Shown: positions 35,941 through 45,071 of the stretch, piece after piece
Numbering within the stretch: the first letter of the stretch is position 1
Layout: each line of letters opens with the position of its first letter
Source of the DNA: Aromatoleum evansii
GTDB lineage: Bacteria > Pseudomonadota > Gammaproteobacteria > Burkholderiales > Rhodocyclaceae
Assembly: GCF_012910805.1 (NCBI RefSeq)
Contig: NZ_WTVK01000015.1
Span: forward strand, 1-64,000
Direction of reading: 5' to 3'
Length of the DNA stretch: 64,000 nucleotides
Notes under the pieces: model-generated
What the model was told of the DNA's origin: nothing
Seen by the model: only the letters and a program-made list of their open reading frames with translations
Databases searched by the model: none
Program-made: the position numbers and the translations under genes

Positions 35941-36756
35941 ATGAGTACTCCGCTACTCTGGCTCATTTCTGCCTGGACCCTGTTACTTGCCGCGGGCTGT
36001 GCCCGGCTCGCCCGCGGCAAGCTCAGACGCGCCGCACAGCTATCTGCCGCGGCCCTCGCGCTTGGCGGTCTGGTTCCCATATTGCCATCGAACCACGCGC
36101 AACCGCCCCGAAAGCCAGCCACTCAAGTTATTTATCGCTTCGACGACCATCGCCACCTTGAGATCGTCGGCTACGCCTGCGAAGGGGCGGTTTACTACGT
36201 CGATATAAAGCGCGGCATCCGTAGTTCCTATATGGATCAATTCGCCCGACTGTTCCTTCCGCGTATTGTCCACGCCGACAATGACGGGGATTTCATCTTC
36301 ATGCCGTATTCGGATGTTTCCGGTTTTGCCGTCTCCAAGGACTATGGCAAGACCTTTGAGGAAGGGTCGTGGGTCGGCACACGTTATTTCGGGGCCGAGA
36401 ATATCTCCGCCATCACCGTCGTCAATCAACAGGCCTTCATCGAAACCAAGGACGGCCGCCTGTTCATGACCTCAAAGCCCTTCGGCGAAGGCTGGGGGCG
36501 GAACGTCATCGATCCCGTCAACGAACTCCCCACACACGTTTTCGATCGCCTGCCCGAATTCCAGAACCTCCCCCGGAAAATCCCCGAAGTGAAGAACTAC
36601 ACCGGCTGGACCGAGATGCACTGCGATCCTGATCTCGAAGGCGAGCCGATCGTGACGCCCGGTGTGCGCTGGAATCGCCTGCAAGGCGAAGTGCTCGACC
36701 TTCTGGGCCGCAGCGTCGCGCTGCCGGTCACGTTGATCGCACGAGCGATCGGTTGA
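35941..36756 (+). CDS. Tli3-like immunity lipoprotein
   Basis: This encodes 271 residues, 10 bp after the effector gene. The N-terminus has a lipobox-like LLLAAGC (Cys20), and a second hydrophobic stretch follows (LSAAALALGGLVPILP), so it is membrane-attached and faces the periplasm. The central region (VIYRFDDHRHLEIVGYACEG, then VYYVDIKRGIRSS) fits the Tli3 immunity family. It would block the neighbouring lipase in the periplasm of the producer. Assignment depends on the gene order as well as sequence. Confidence 0.8.
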   Translation: MSTPLLWLISAWTLLLAAGCARLARGKLRRAAQLSAAALALGGLVPILPSNHAQPPRKPATQVIYRFDDHRHLEIVGYACEGAVYYVDIKRGIRSSYMDQFARLFLPRIVHADNDGDFIFMPYSDVSGFAVSKDYGKTFEEGSWVGTRYFGAENISAITVVNQQAFIETKDGRLFMTSKPFGEGWGRNVIDPVNELPTHVFDRLPEFQNLPRKIPEVKNYTGWTEMHCDPDLEGEPIVTPGVRWNRLQGEVLDLLGRSVALPVTLIARAIG

Positions 36757-36850
36757 GCGATCAGCAGGTCCGGGAGCGTCCCCACGACCGCACGCGCTGC
36801 GGGGTGCGCGACGCCACCTACCGGGCTGGCGCGACCGCCGTGCTCGCCCG

Positions 36851-38251
36851 TCAGCGCGACTCGAGAATCAGCCGGCCGTTGTGCGGCTGGATCGGGCGCC
36901 CGTTGCGCGCATAGAGGCGGGCGAAGATCGCGAGTTGCTCGGGCGAGAGGTATAGCGGTTCCTTCATCACCGCCCACAGCACGCCTTCGGTGCAGGGCGG
37001 GGATTCGAGCGAGCCCATGAAGAGGTAATGCGACGCGCTTGCGGGCAGCAATTGGGCGGGGTCTATCGTGACCGTGGGCGTGTAGTCCGTGCCGCGCTCG
37101 AGCGGCAGGTTGTTCCACAGGGTCTGGATCAGCGGATGCGGGCGTTCGCCGCTTTCGAGCAGTACGGCGACGATCGCGATGTCGCCGGCGGCATTGCGGT
37201 GATGGAAATGGACGACCATGTCGGAGGCCTGGCCGCCGATGCGCTCGACGGAGGGGCGGTGGAATTCGAAGGATTCCAGCTCGTAGCGCTGGCCGCGCAG
37301 CACGACACCCATGCCGGCTCCGACGTGCACGCGCAGCGTGCGGCCGGTGTCGGCGATACGGAAGCCGGTTTCGCGGTAGTCGAAGCGCGGCGCTTCTAGG
37401 TCAACCTTGATGCCGTTGCGCAGGTCGATCGGCGACTGGCGCTTGCCCTGCGCGCAGACGGCCCACTCCGGGCGCAGCGCCGACCATTTTTCGGGGCCGG
37501 TGTCGCCTTCGTAGCTCCACTCGGGACGCCGAAATGCGAAGTCGGGGGCAAGCGGCGGCCGCGATGCCGTGGGCGCGAGGGCAGCGACGGCCTCGCTGGC
37601 AGGTGCCGCGTTGCGTCGCGACGACGGCGCTTGCTTCGCAGGTGGCGAGGATTCCGCGGACGCGGTTTTCGTCTCGGTTGCCGGCGTCCGGCTCCGCGCG
37701 TGGCGCGCGATGCGCTCGGTCTCGCGCGCCGGCGTATCGGACGGCACGGCCGCCGAACGGCTGAGCGGCACCAGTGGGGTGATGCCCGCGTCGGCATTCG
37801 CGGCCTCGGCGATCGCCGTCACGTCGCGCGCAATTTTCTTGAGATCGGAGACCGAAGGCGGTTTGCACACTTCCTGCCATAGGCGCTCGTCCACGCTGTT
37901 GCGTGCCGCGAGCACCGGGCTCTCGTCGAGACCGCCCTCCTCGCGGAGGACCACGTGGCGTTCGTCCAGATAGACGCGTTTGAGGGTGAAGAAACTACGG
38001 TTGTAGCAGTCGTAGCGGTTCATCGCCTTCACCGAAGCGTAGCCCTCGATCGCGGCACGCTCGGGCGAGAGCACGATGCGCGCCCACGCGACCTTCTGCC
38101 CACCGTCGGACTGGATCACGCTGGAACGGTCGATCTCGACCGTGCGCTCACGATCGCGCACGACCATGTCCCAGGTCTGCTCGGCCGAGACGAGGCCCGG
38201 CAGCAGCAGGGCCGCGAGCAGTGCGTAGCGGACGGGAAGGCGAACGATCAT
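36851..38251 (-). CDS. Alpha-carbonic-anhydrase-like exported protein with N-terminal extra domain
   Basis: This encodes 466 residues from the ATG at 38251. It has a signal peptide (to about residue 23), then a ~110-residue domain of the type found in proteins that handle protein stress in the periplasm (TWDMVVRDRERTVEIDRSSV), a low-complexity Ala/Pro/Thr/Ser-rich linker (residues ~165-235) and a C-terminal alpha-carbonic anhydrase domain (SPIDL near residue 273). Of the three zinc histidines, only two are at the expected positions: His331 and His348. The first position is Glu329 in SFEFHRPS. It may be inactive or use an altered metal site. Confidence 0.82.
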   Translation of the reverse strand: MIVRLPVRYALLAALLLPGLVSAEQTWDMVVRDRERTVEIDRSSVIQSDGGQKVAWARIVLSPERAAIEGYASVKAMNRYDCYNRSFFTLKRVYLDERHVVLREEGGLDESPVLAARNSVDERLWQEVCKPPSVSDLKKIARDVTAIAEAANADAGITPLVPLSRSAAVPSDTPARETERIARHARSRTPATETKTASAESSPPAKQAPSSRRNAAPASEAVAALAPTASRPPLAPDFAFRRPEWSYEGDTGPEKWSALRPEWAVCAQGKRQSPIDLRNGIKVDLEAPRFDYRETGFRIADTGRTLRVHVGAGMGVVLRGQRYELESFEFHRPSVERIGGQASDMVVHFHHRNAAGDIAIVAVLLESGERPHPLIQTLWNNLPLERGTDYTPTVTIDPAQLLPASASHYLFMGSLESPPCTEGVLWAVMKEPLYLSPEQLAIFARLYARNGRPIQPHNGRLILESR

Positions 38252-38303
38252 GGCGGGCAGGAAGACGGACAACGCAACGCATCGACCTTACGGTCAGGTA
38301 CCC

Positions 38304-38343
38304 CCGTTCGCCCCGAGCCTGTCGAAGGGCTCAGCCCGAACGG
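38304..38343. repeat. REP-like inverted repeat
   Basis: CCGTTCG at 38304-38310 and CGAACGG at 38337-38343 flank a further near-complementary GCCCGAGCC/GGGCTCAGCCC core around TGTCGAA. This resembles a dispersed intergenic repeat frequently seen in proteobacterial genomes. It lies in the 400-bp gap upstream of the manganese exporter. Confidence 0.7.
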
Positions 38344-38487
38344 AAATTCGTCGGGATTCACAAACAGACCCGGCGATGGCCGGATCCTCCATGCAAAGAT
38401 CTTCGGCCGCAATCCGCGAATCTTTAGCACGATCTTCTCCCCACCCTTCCCTTTGCCGCCGGCCAGCGGTTACAATCCGCGCCGTCA

Positions 38488-38630
38488 TTAGGGAGTAGCC
38501 GCCTCCGAACCCATCGGAGGGACCACGTCAACAAACTTGCCCGTCCGGGCATGGCGTGTTCAGTCCTCGGACCTGGCGAGACTTTTGACCGCATGCTCTC
38601 CGATTGTTCGGGCCGGGGAGGCGTGCGGTC
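38488..38630 (+). ncRNA. yybP-ykoY manganese riboswitch
   Basis: The 5' part GGGAGTAGC and the downstream CGTCAACAAAC, GGCGAGAC and GCCGGGGAGGC segments match the conserved core of the yybP-ykoY element. The closing stem GACCGCATGC (38587-38596) pairs with GCGTGCGGTC (38621-38630). It ends 30 bp before the ATG of a GDT1-family exporter, the classic target gene. Mn2+ binding would switch the exporter on. Confidence 0.85.
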
Positions 38631-38659
38631 ATCGGTCATGCGCCGGCCCGGAGAACCTG

Positions 38660-39238
38660 ATGAACCTGCCTCTCGAAGCTTTTTCCGTATCCACCGGCAT
38701 CGTCGCGCTCGCTGAAATCGGCGACAAGACGCAGTTGCTCGCCTTCATGCTTGCTGCGCGCTTCCGCAAGCCGTGGCCGATCATCGCCGGCATCTTCGTC
38801 GCGACGATCGCGAACCACGCCTTCGCCGGTGCAGTCGGCACCTGGGTCACGACGGTGCTCGGACCCGACGTGCTGCGCTGGGTGCTGGGTCTGTCCTTCA
38901 TCGCGATGGCGGTGTGGATGATGATCCCGGACAAACTCGACGAGGACGAGATCACGGTGCCGAAGTTCGGCGTGTTCGCGACCACCGTCGTCGCCTTCTT
39001 CCTCGCCGAGATGGGCGACAAGACACAGATCGCCACCGTCGCGCTGGCGGCGCAGTACGGCGCCTTCGCCGCGGTGGTCACCGGCACGACGCTGGGGATG
39101 ATGATCGCGAACGTGCCGGCCGTGCTCGCGGGCAACGGCATCGCGCAGCGCCTGCCGGTGCGGCTGATCCACGGCGTGGCGGCGTCGATCTTCGCCGTGC
39201 TGGGCATCGCCGCGCTGCTGGGGTTCGGGATGGCGTGA
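38660..39238 (+). CDS. TMEM165/GDT1-family manganese exporter (MneA-like)
   Basis: This encodes 192 residues from the ATG at 38660, with GGAGAACCTG upstream. It has two homologous halves, each with the family signature: ALAEIGDKTQLLAFMLAARF in helix one and FFLAEMGDKTQIATVALAAQ in the second, where the acidic residues bind the cation. Six helices are predicted. Family members export Mn2+ (or Ca2+) from the cytoplasm. The upstream riboswitch strongly supports manganese. The longer open frame upstream lies inside the riboswitch and is rejected. Confidence 0.93.
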   Translation: MNLPLEAFSVSTGIVALAEIGDKTQLLAFMLAARFRKPWPIIAGIFVATIANHAFAGAVGTWVTTVLGPDVLRWVLGLSFIAMAVWMMIPDKLDEDEITVPKFGVFATTVVAFFLAEMGDKTQIATVALAAQYGAFAAVVTGTTLGMMIANVPAVLAGNGIAQRLPVRLIHGVAASIFAVLGIAALLGFGMA

Positions 39239-39246
39239 GGCCGCGC

Positions 39247-39264
39247 CCGGCCGGAGGCGGCCGG
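39247..39264. terminator. Hairpin between convergent genes
   Basis: CCGGCC (39247-39252) and GGCCGG (39259-39264) form a GC-rich stem with a 6-base loop between the ends of the convergent exporter gene and thiG. There is no T-tract, so terminator function is uncertain. Confidence 0.3.
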
Positions 39265-39265
39265 T

Positions 39266-40102
39266 TCAGCCGGCGCCCCCGTCGGCGCGCCCGATGAGGC
39301 CGCTCGTTGGCGAACTGGGCGACGCGCCGTAGAACTTGCGCGGCATGCGGCCGGCGAGGAAGGCCTCGCGGCCCGCGGCGACCGCCTTGCCCATCGCATC
39401 GGCCATCCTGACCGGATCGCCCGCGGCGGCGATCGCGGTGTTCATCAGCACGCCGTCGCAACCCAGTTCCATCGCGATCGCGGCGTCGGACGCGGTGCCG
39501 ACGCCGGCGTCGACGATCACCGGCACTCTCGCGCGGTCGATGATGAGATTCAGGTTCCACGGATTCAGGATGCCCATGCCGGAGCCGATCAGGGACGCCA
39601 GCGGCATGATCGCGACGCAGCCGAGTTCCTCGAGGATGCGAGCCTGCACCGGGTCGTCGGCGCAATAGACCATCACGCGGAAGCCGTCCCGCACGAGACG
39701 CTCGGCCGCGCGCAGCGTCTCGGGCATGTTCGGGTACAGCGTGTCGCGGTCGCCGAGCACTTCGAGCTTGACGAGATCGTGACCGTCGAGGAGTTCGCGC
39801 GCGAGGCGCAGCGTGCGCACGGCGTCCTCGGCGGTATAGCAGCCGGCGGTGTTGGGCAGGATCGTGAAACGGTCCGGCGGCAGCACGTCGAGCAGATTCG
39901 GCTCGCCTGGATGCTGTCCGAGGTTGGTGCGGCGGATTGCGACGGTGACGATCTCGGCACCACTCGCGTCGAGCGCCGCGCGCGTGTGCGCGAAGTCGCG
40001 GTACTTGCCGGTGCCGACGAGCAGGCGCGAGCGATAGGCGCGACCGCCGATCACGAGCGGGTCGTCGCCCGCGGACAAGGCGTGCTGTTCCTTTGCGTGC
40101 AT
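39266..40102 (-). CDS. thiG: Thiazole synthase
   Basis: This encodes 278 residues. Signatures include [13 protein letters not shown], the Schiff-base lysine in [25 protein letters not shown] and [20 protein letters not shown]. It condenses DXP, dehydroglycine and the sulfur carried by ThiS to the thiazole moiety of thiamine. It follows thiS by 3 bp. The 4-residue C-terminal glycine-rich tail is slightly unusual. It is the last gene of lipA-thiS-thiG, and it lies downstream of the acetoin dehydrogenase genes, whose enzyme needs TPP. Confidence 0.97.
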   Translation of the reverse strand: MHAKEQHALSAGDDPLVIGGRAYRSRLLVGTGKYRDFAHTRAALDASGAEIVTVAIRRTNLGQHPGEPNLLDVLPPDRFTILPNTAGCYTAEDAVRTLRLARELLDGHDLVKLEVLGDRDTLYPNMPETLRAAERLVRDGFRVMVYCADDPVQARILEELGCVAIMPLASLIGSGMGILNPWNLNLIIDRARVPVIVDAGVGTASDAAIAMELGCDGVLMNTAIAAAGDPVRMADAMGKAVAAGREAFLAGRMPRKFYGASPSSPTSGLIGRADGGAG

Positions 40103-40105
40103 CCT

Positions 40106-40309
40106 TCAGCCTCCCCCGACTGCGATGACGATCTCGATGCGGTCGCCGGCGTTGAGCGCGATCTCGTGATGGCGTCCGCGCGGCACGATGTCGCCGTTGA
40201 GCTCGACCGCGATGCGCTTGCCCGCGTGACCGAGCGCGTTGACGAGGTCGACGACGCGCCCGCCCGCCGGGATCGGCATCGGCCGGCCGTTGACGACGAT
40301 GGCGCTCAT
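40106..40309 (-). CDS. thiS: Sulfur-carrier protein ThiS
   Basis: This encodes 67 residues and ends in the required GG, here IVIAVGGG. The beta-grasp sequence ([20 protein letters not shown]) is typical. The C-terminal glycine is activated and thiocarboxylated to give sulfur to ThiG. The ATG overlaps the lipA stop by 4 bp. Confidence 0.96.
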   Translation of the reverse strand: MSAIVVNGRPMPIPAGGRVVDLVNALGHAGKRIAVELNGDIVPRGRHHEIALNAGDRIEIVIAVGGG

Positions 40310-41262
40310 GTCGCCGCTCTGTCGGTCGCTGCGCGCGCCACCTCGTCGGCGCGATAGGACGAGCGCACGAGCGGCCCCGCGGCGACTTCGGCAAAACCCA
40401 GCGCGAGCGCCGCATCGCGCAGGCGTTCGAACTCCGCCGGCGACACGTAGCGGTCCACCGGCAAATGCGCGCTCGACGGGCGCAGGTACTGGCCGAGCGT
40501 GACGATGTCGCAGCCGTGCGCGCGCAGGTCGCGCAGCGTCGCGAGCACCTCGGCGTCGGTCTCGCCCAGGCCCAGCATCAGGCCGGACTTCGTCGGCACC
40601 TGCGGCAGCCGGCGCTTCACGGCCTGGATCAGCGCGAGCGAACCGGCATAGTCGCCGCCGGGGCGTGCGGCACGGAAGAGGCGCGGCACGGTCTCGATGT
40701 TGTGGTTGAAGACGTCGGGGGGCGACGCGGCGAGGCGGTCGAGCGCGACGGCCTCGCGGCCGCGGAAGTCCGGCGTCAGGACTTCGATGCGGATGCCGGG
40801 CACCGCGTCCCGGACGGCGGTGATGCAGTCGGCGAAATGGCCGGCGCCGCCGTCGCGCAGGTCATCACGATCGACCGAGGTGATTACGACGTAGCGCAGG
40901 CGCATCGCGGCGACGACCGCCGCGAGCTCGCGCGGCTCGTCCGGATCAGGCGGCAGCGGCCGGCCGTGCGCGACGTCACAGTAGGGGCAGCGCCGCGTGC
41001 ACAGGCTGCCGAGGATCATGAAGGTCGCCGTGCCGCTGCCGAAGCATTCGCCGATGTTCGGGCAGGCGGCCTCTTCGCAGACGGTGTGGAGCTTGTGCTC
41101 GCGCAGCACGGATTGCAGGCGCAGCACTTCGGGCGTGCCGGGATCGCGGGCGCGCAGCCACGGGGGACGCGGCTCGGACGCGACGGCCGGGTCGATGCGG
41201 ACCGGGATGCGCGCGAGCTTTTCCGCGCCGCGCGCGCCGGTGGCGACGAGAGTGGTTTGCAT
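40306..41262 (-). CDS. lipA: Lipoyl synthase
   Basis: This encodes 318 residues from the ATG at 41262. Both iron-sulfur motifs are intact: the auxiliary cluster C-x4-C-x5-C ([12 protein letters not shown]) and the radical-SAM CTRRCPYC. Later segments [18 protein letters not shown] and [10 protein letters not shown] are also conserved. It inserts two sulfurs into octanoyl groups on lipoyl domains. Its position behind acoABC suggests that it serves the AcoC lipoyl domain. A 284-bp repeat-rich gap separates it from acoC, so its expression may be partly independent. Confidence 0.97.
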   Translation of the reverse strand: MQTTLVATGARGAEKLARIPVRIDPAVASEPRPPWLRARDPGTPEVLRLQSVLREHKLHTVCEEAACPNIGECFGSGTATFMILGSLCTRRCPYCDVAHGRPLPPDPDEPRELAAVVAAMRLRYVVITSVDRDDLRDGGAGHFADCITAVRDAVPGIRIEVLTPDFRGREAVALDRLAASPPDVFNHNIETVPRLFRAARPGGDYAGSLALIQAVKRRLPQVPTKSGLMLGLGETDAEVLATLRDLRAHGCDIVTLGQYLRPSSAHLPVDRYVSPAEFERLRDAALALGFAEVAAGPLVRSSYRADEVARAATDRAAT

Positions 41263-41340
41263 GAGGATTTCTCCTGTGGATGACCGCAAGTTGTCCGCCC
41301 GGTCCGCGCGGGCTTTATTTACCCGTAAAGCAATTAGTTG

Positions 41341-41510
41341 GACCTCCCTCCCCTTCAAGGGGGCGAAGGCGGGGTTTTGCAGAGCACTGCTCTGCGCCGC
41401 CGGAGCGGCGGAGCGAAGCGGAGACTCCCGGGTTGGGGTTGGGATGGGTTCATCAGACGCGGCCGAAACCCATCCCCCTCCTAACCTCCCCCTTGAAGGG
41501 GGAGGAACCA
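41341..41510. repeat. Hairpin-rich repeat element in the acoC-lipA gap
   Basis: CCTCCCCCTTGAAGGGGGAGG (41485-41505) folds back on itself around a central G, and a similar CTCCCCTTCAAGGGGG lies near 41349. Between them, GGGTTGGGG... and ...CCCATCCCC segments can pair. The left and right ends are in inverted orientation, the layout of a small non-coding repeat. The rest of the 41263-41546 gap shows no gene. Confidence 0.65.
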
Positions 41511-41546
41511 TACCCGAACGGGCTGCATAAATTTGATCGCCAGTTG

Positions 41547-42659
41547 CTAGCCGAGGAAGCGCTTGACGAGTCGGTTCACCTCGTTCGCCGCCTCCATCTG
41601 CACCATGTGCCCCTGCCCCGCCAGCACTTCAACGAGCGCATCCTTGCCTGCGGCCCGCGCGTGCGCGACCGGGATGATCCGGTCGTTCTCGCCCCAGATC
41701 ACCAGCACCGGTTTGCCGAGGCCCCCCGCCACCGAGGCGAGCACGGTCGCCTGCCGGCCGTTCCCGAACAGCGTGCCGCTGATCGTGCGCAGCGCGGCAT
41801 CGACGCCTTCGAGGCGCTTGTACTTCAGCATGTCGTCGATGAGCTGGCGCGTGACGAGGCCGGCGTCCGAGAACAGCTCGGTCAGCACGGGCTTGAGCGC
41901 GCGGCGATCGCCCGCGGCGACGAAGCCGTCGAGGTAGGCGCCGTTGATCTCGTCACCGAGCGCGGCGCTCGCGATCAGCGTCAGCGATTTCACGCGCGCG
42001 GGCGCCGCCTGGGCGAGCGCGAGCGACACCGCACCGCCCATGGAGTGGCCGACGAAATGGGCCGAGTCCAGCCCCACCGCGTCCATGAAACCGGTCACGG
42101 CGGAGGCGAGCGTCGCGAGCGAGCCGTCGCCGACGTCCTTCACCGATTCGCCATGGCCCGGCAGGTCGAGCGCATACACCGCGCGATCGGCCGCGAGCGC
42201 CTCGTGGTTGAAAAGCCAGTTGTTGAGGTCGCCGCCGAAGCCGTGAACCAGGATCATCGGCTCGCCGCCCTCCCCACGTTTCAGGTAGCGCAGCTTGCGG
42301 CCGCCAACCTCGATCTTCTCGGGCTTCGGCCCGGCGTCCTCGTCTTCACCCGAATCCGGCGTAAAGTTCGCGAGGAAGTCCGCGACGGCCGCGTCGATCT
42401 CGGCGTCGGGCACTTCGGCATCCGCGACGACGCCGAGGAGCCCGCCGACCGGCAGCACGTCCTCGGCCGCGGCGATCTGGCGACGCAACACGCCCGCGAC
42501 CGAGGCTTCGACCGCGCCGGCGATCTTCTCGCTCTCGACCTCGACGATCTCGTCGCCCACGGCGATGCTCTCACCGATCTCCTTCAACCAGCCATTCACC
42601 TTCCCCTCCTGCATCGAGAGGCCCCACTTGGGCATGGTGAGCTTATGAATCGCAGACAT
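41547..42659 (-). CDS. acoC: Acetoin dehydrogenase E2 component (AcoC-like lipoyl-alpha/beta hydrolase)
   Basis: This encodes 370 residues. The N-terminal ~80 residues are a lipoyl domain with the attachment lysine K45 in EVESEKIAG. After a short acidic linker comes an alpha/beta-hydrolase-fold domain ([17 protein letters not shown], then FVGHSMGGA). This layout is the E2 of acetoin-cleaving complexes, which produce acetyl-CoA and acetaldehyde, rather than the normal E2 with a catalytic trimer domain. The start overlaps the acoB stop (TGATG), so it is coupled to acoAB. Confidence 0.95.
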   Translation of the reverse strand: MSAIHKLTMPKWGLSMQEGKVNGWLKEIGESIAVGDEIVEVESEKIAGAVEASVAGVLRRQIAAAEDVLPVGGLLGVVADAEVPDAEIDAAVADFLANFTPDSGEDEDAGPKPEKIEVGGRKLRYLKRGEGGEPMILVHGFGGDLNNWLFNHEALAADRAVYALDLPGHGESVKDVGDGSLATLASAVTGFMDAVGLDSAHFVGHSMGGAVSLALAQAAPARVKSLTLIASAALGDEINGAYLDGFVAAGDRRALKPVLTELFSDAGLVTRQLIDDMLKYKRLEGVDAALRTISGTLFGNGRQATVLASVAGGLGKPVLVIWGENDRIIPVAHARAAGKDALVEVLAGQGHMVQMEAANEVNRLVKRFLG

Positions 42660-43669
42660 CAGCGGTACTCCTTGACTCGGGTGACGGCCGCTTCGATGCG
42701 GGCCGGACTCGGAACGTAAAGATCTTCCAGCGCGTCGCTGAAGGGCACGGGCACGTGCGGCGCGGTGACCTGCTCGATCGGCGCCTTGAGCGCGCCGAAA
42801 GCCTTCTGCGCGACGATGCCGGCGATGTCGGAGGCCATGCTGCAGCGGGGCGTCGACTCATCGACGATCACGAGCCGCCCGGTCTTCTCGACGCTTTCGA
42901 GAATCGTGTCCTCGTCGAGTGGCGAGGTCGTGCGCGGGTCGATCACTTCGCAGTGGATGCCCTGGTTCTGCAGCGCCGCGGCCGCGGTGAGCGCCTGGTT
43001 CACCATGCGACCGAAGGCGACGATGGTCACGTCGTCGCCCTCGCGCGCGACATTGGCCTCGCCGAATGGGATCGCGTAACTCTCCTCCGGCACCTCGCCT
43101 TCCATCGTGTACAGCACCTTGTGCTCGAGGAAGATCACCGGGTCGTTGTCGCGGATCGACTGGATCAGCAGGCCCTTCGCGTCGTACGGGTTCGACGGCA
43201 CGACGACCTTCAGCCCCGGGATGTGCGTGAACATGTTGTACAGGCACTGCGAGTGCTGCGCGGCCGCACGGAAGCCCGCGCCGTACATCGCGCGGATCAC
43301 GACCGGCGTCTCGGCCTTGCCGCCGAACATGTAGCGGAATTTCGCCGCCTGGTTGTAGATCTGGTCGAAGCACACGCCAATGAAATCGACGAACATCAAC
43401 TCGGCGACCGGACGCAGTCCGTTGCAGGCCGCGCCGACCGCCGCCCCGACGTAGCCGGATTCGGAGATCGGGGTGTCGAGCACGCGGCCCGGGTACTTGT
43501 GGAAGAGGCCCTTCGTGACGCCCAGCACGCCGCCCCAGGCATCCTCCTCGCCCGGAGCACCGGCGCCACCGGCGTTGTCCTCGCCCATGATGATGACGCG
43601 CGGATCGCGCGCCATTTCCTGGTCCAGCGCCTCGTTGATGGCCTGCTGGTAGGTGATCTTTCTTGCCAT
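42659..43669 (-). CDS. acoB: Acetoin dehydrogenase E1 beta subunit
   Basis: This encodes 336 residues from the ATG at 43669. Signatures of the beta subunit are ALDQEMARDPRVIIMGEDNA, DTPISESGYVGAAVGAA, ELMFVDFIG and the C-terminal DPRTTSPLDEDTI. With AcoA it forms the TPP-dependent E1 that cleaves acetoin. The open frame extends further upstream but there lies within acoA and is a shadow. It lies 32 bp after acoA and overlaps acoC. Confidence 0.96.
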   Translation of the reverse strand: MARKITYQQAINEALDQEMARDPRVIIMGEDNAGGAGAPGEEDAWGGVLGVTKGLFHKYPGRVLDTPISESGYVGAAVGAACNGLRPVAELMFVDFIGVCFDQIYNQAAKFRYMFGGKAETPVVIRAMYGAGFRAAAQHSQCLYNMFTHIPGLKVVVPSNPYDAKGLLIQSIRDNDPVIFLEHKVLYTMEGEVPEESYAIPFGEANVAREGDDVTIVAFGRMVNQALTAAAALQNQGIHCEVIDPRTTSPLDEDTILESVEKTGRLVIVDESTPRCSMASDIAGIVAQKAFGALKAPIEQVTAPHVPVPFSDALEDLYVPSPARIEAAVTRVKEYR

Positions 43670-43701
43670 TTGGATGTCTCCTTCGATTTCTTCGAGGTCA
43701 C

Positions 43702-44676
43702 TCAGTACGATACGTAGACGTCGGTCAGCAGGTCGGCCGGCGCGGGCTTGGGATCGGCCTTCGCGCGCACGACCGAGTCGTCGATCAGCGTCTTCACCTC
43801 GCGATCGATCGCATCGAGCTGCTCGTTGGTGATCTCGCCGTCGGCGGTGATGCGGCGGCGGAACTGCAGCAGGCAGTCCTTCGTCTCGCGCAACTTCTGC
43901 ACTTCGCCGGGCGCGCGGTAGGTCTGCTGGTCGCCCTCGAAGTGGCCGTAGTAGCGCGACAGCTTCACCTCCAGCAGGGTCGGACCGCCGCCTTCGCGCG
44001 CGCGCCTGATCGCCTCGCCCGCAGCCTTGTGCACGGCGAAGAAGTCGAAGCCGTCGACGATCACGCCCGGCATGCCGAAGGCGGGCGCACGGTCGGCGAT
44101 GTTCTCGCAGGGCACCGAGTACTTCGACGAGGTCGCCTCGGCGTAGCCGTTGTTCTCCGCGACGAAGATCGCCGGCAGCTTCCACACCGCCGCCAGGTTC
44201 ATCGCCTCGAAGATCGTCCCCTGGTTCGATGCGCCGTCGCCGAAGAAGCACACACCGACGTCCTGCGTGCCGCGGATCTTCGCGGCTAGCGCGGTGCCGC
44301 AGATCAGCGGACCGCCGCCGCCGACGATGCCGTTCGCGCCGAGCATGCCGACCGACAGGTCCGCGATGTGCATCGAGCCGCCCTTGCCCTTGCAGGTGCC
44401 GGTCGCCTTGCCCCAGATCTCGGCCATCATCCCGACCGGATCCACGCCCTTCGCGATGCAGTGGCCGTGGCCGCGGTGGGTGCTGGCGATGTAGTCATCG
44501 CCCGTCAGGTGCATGCACACGCCCGTCGCGGAGGCTTCCTCGCCGGCGTACAGATGCACGAAGCCGGGAATCTCGCCGGTCGCAAAATCGGTATGCACGC
44601 GTTCCTCGAACTCGCGGATCGTGCGCATGATCCGGTAAGCCTTGAGCAGGCTCTCGCGGTTCAGTGTCTCGCTCAT
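43702..44676 (-). CDS. acoA: Acetoin dehydrogenase E1 alpha subunit (TPP-dependent)
   Basis: This encodes 324 residues from the second of two adjacent ATGs (44676), placed 5 nt after GGAG. The TPP-binding motif GDGASNQGTIFEAMNLAAVW plus NNGYAEATSSKY is intact. Histidines of the E1 phosphorylation-type loop (STHRGHGHCIAKG) and GKGGSMHIADLSVG are also conserved. It is the first gene of acoABC. A -24/-12 promoter lies 77 bp upstream and an inverted-repeat site ~270 bp upstream, both pointing to AcoR and sigma-54. Confidence 0.96.
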   Translation of the reverse strand: MSETLNRESLLKAYRIMRTIREFEERVHTDFATGEIPGFVHLYAGEEASATGVCMHLTGDDYIASTHRGHGHCIAKGVDPVGMMAEIWGKATGTCKGKGGSMHIADLSVGMLGANGIVGGGGPLICGTALAAKIRGTQDVGVCFFGDGASNQGTIFEAMNLAAVWKLPAIFVAENNGYAEATSSKYSVPCENIADRAPAFGMPGVIVDGFDFFAVHKAAGEAIRRAREGGGPTLLEVKLSRYYGHFEGDQQTYRAPGEVQKLRETKDCLLQFRRRITADGEITNEQLDAIDREVKTLIDDSVVRAKADPKPAPADLLTDVYVSY

Positions 44677-44752
44677 CATTGCTCCTCGCTTGGTTGAAGG
44701 TGTCGAGTGCCGCGGCGCCTGCACCGATTGCCGCGGACCTGGACTTCCTTCC

Positions 44753-44767
44753 GCACGGGGCGTGCCA
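44753..44767 (-). promoter_or_regulatory. Sigma-54 promoter of acoA
   Basis: On the minus strand the sequence TGGCACGCCCCGTGC matches the consensus TGGCACG-N4-TTGC with correct spacing and one mismatch. It lies 77 bp upstream of acoA. Confidence 0.8.
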
Positions 44768-44937
44768 CCTCCCCGCCCACACGCCTCGCCGACTGCCTGC
44801 ACCACTACGCAAGCACATGAAAAGACAGATGAAACCGCAGACATGCTGTCGCACCGGATCCCCGCGATCGACTTCGGAGGGGCCCCAAATCCACGTCGTC
44901 CGCCACATCCGCTGAGACACCCGGCCCGGGAATCGCG

Positions 44938-44971
44938 GGACAGCCGTCTCAGGCGAGTGAGACACCTGTCC
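44938..44971. promoter_or_regulatory. Activator site (UAS) for AcoR
   Basis: A 34-bp dyad: GGACAG, 2 bp, GTCTCA, 6 bp, TGAGAC, 2 bp, CTGTCC, symmetric about 44954/44955. A further TGAGACAC half-site is at 44913. It lies ~190 bp upstream of the acoA sigma-54 promoter, where AcoR should bind. Confidence 0.75.
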
Positions 44972-45071
44972 GCATTGATTTCACGCCGGTCCGGGAATAG
45001 GCTGAAAGCAAAGGAAAAAGCACTTCTATCCAATACATCCGGCGCGGGACGCCGGAGACGAGAGGAAGGCA

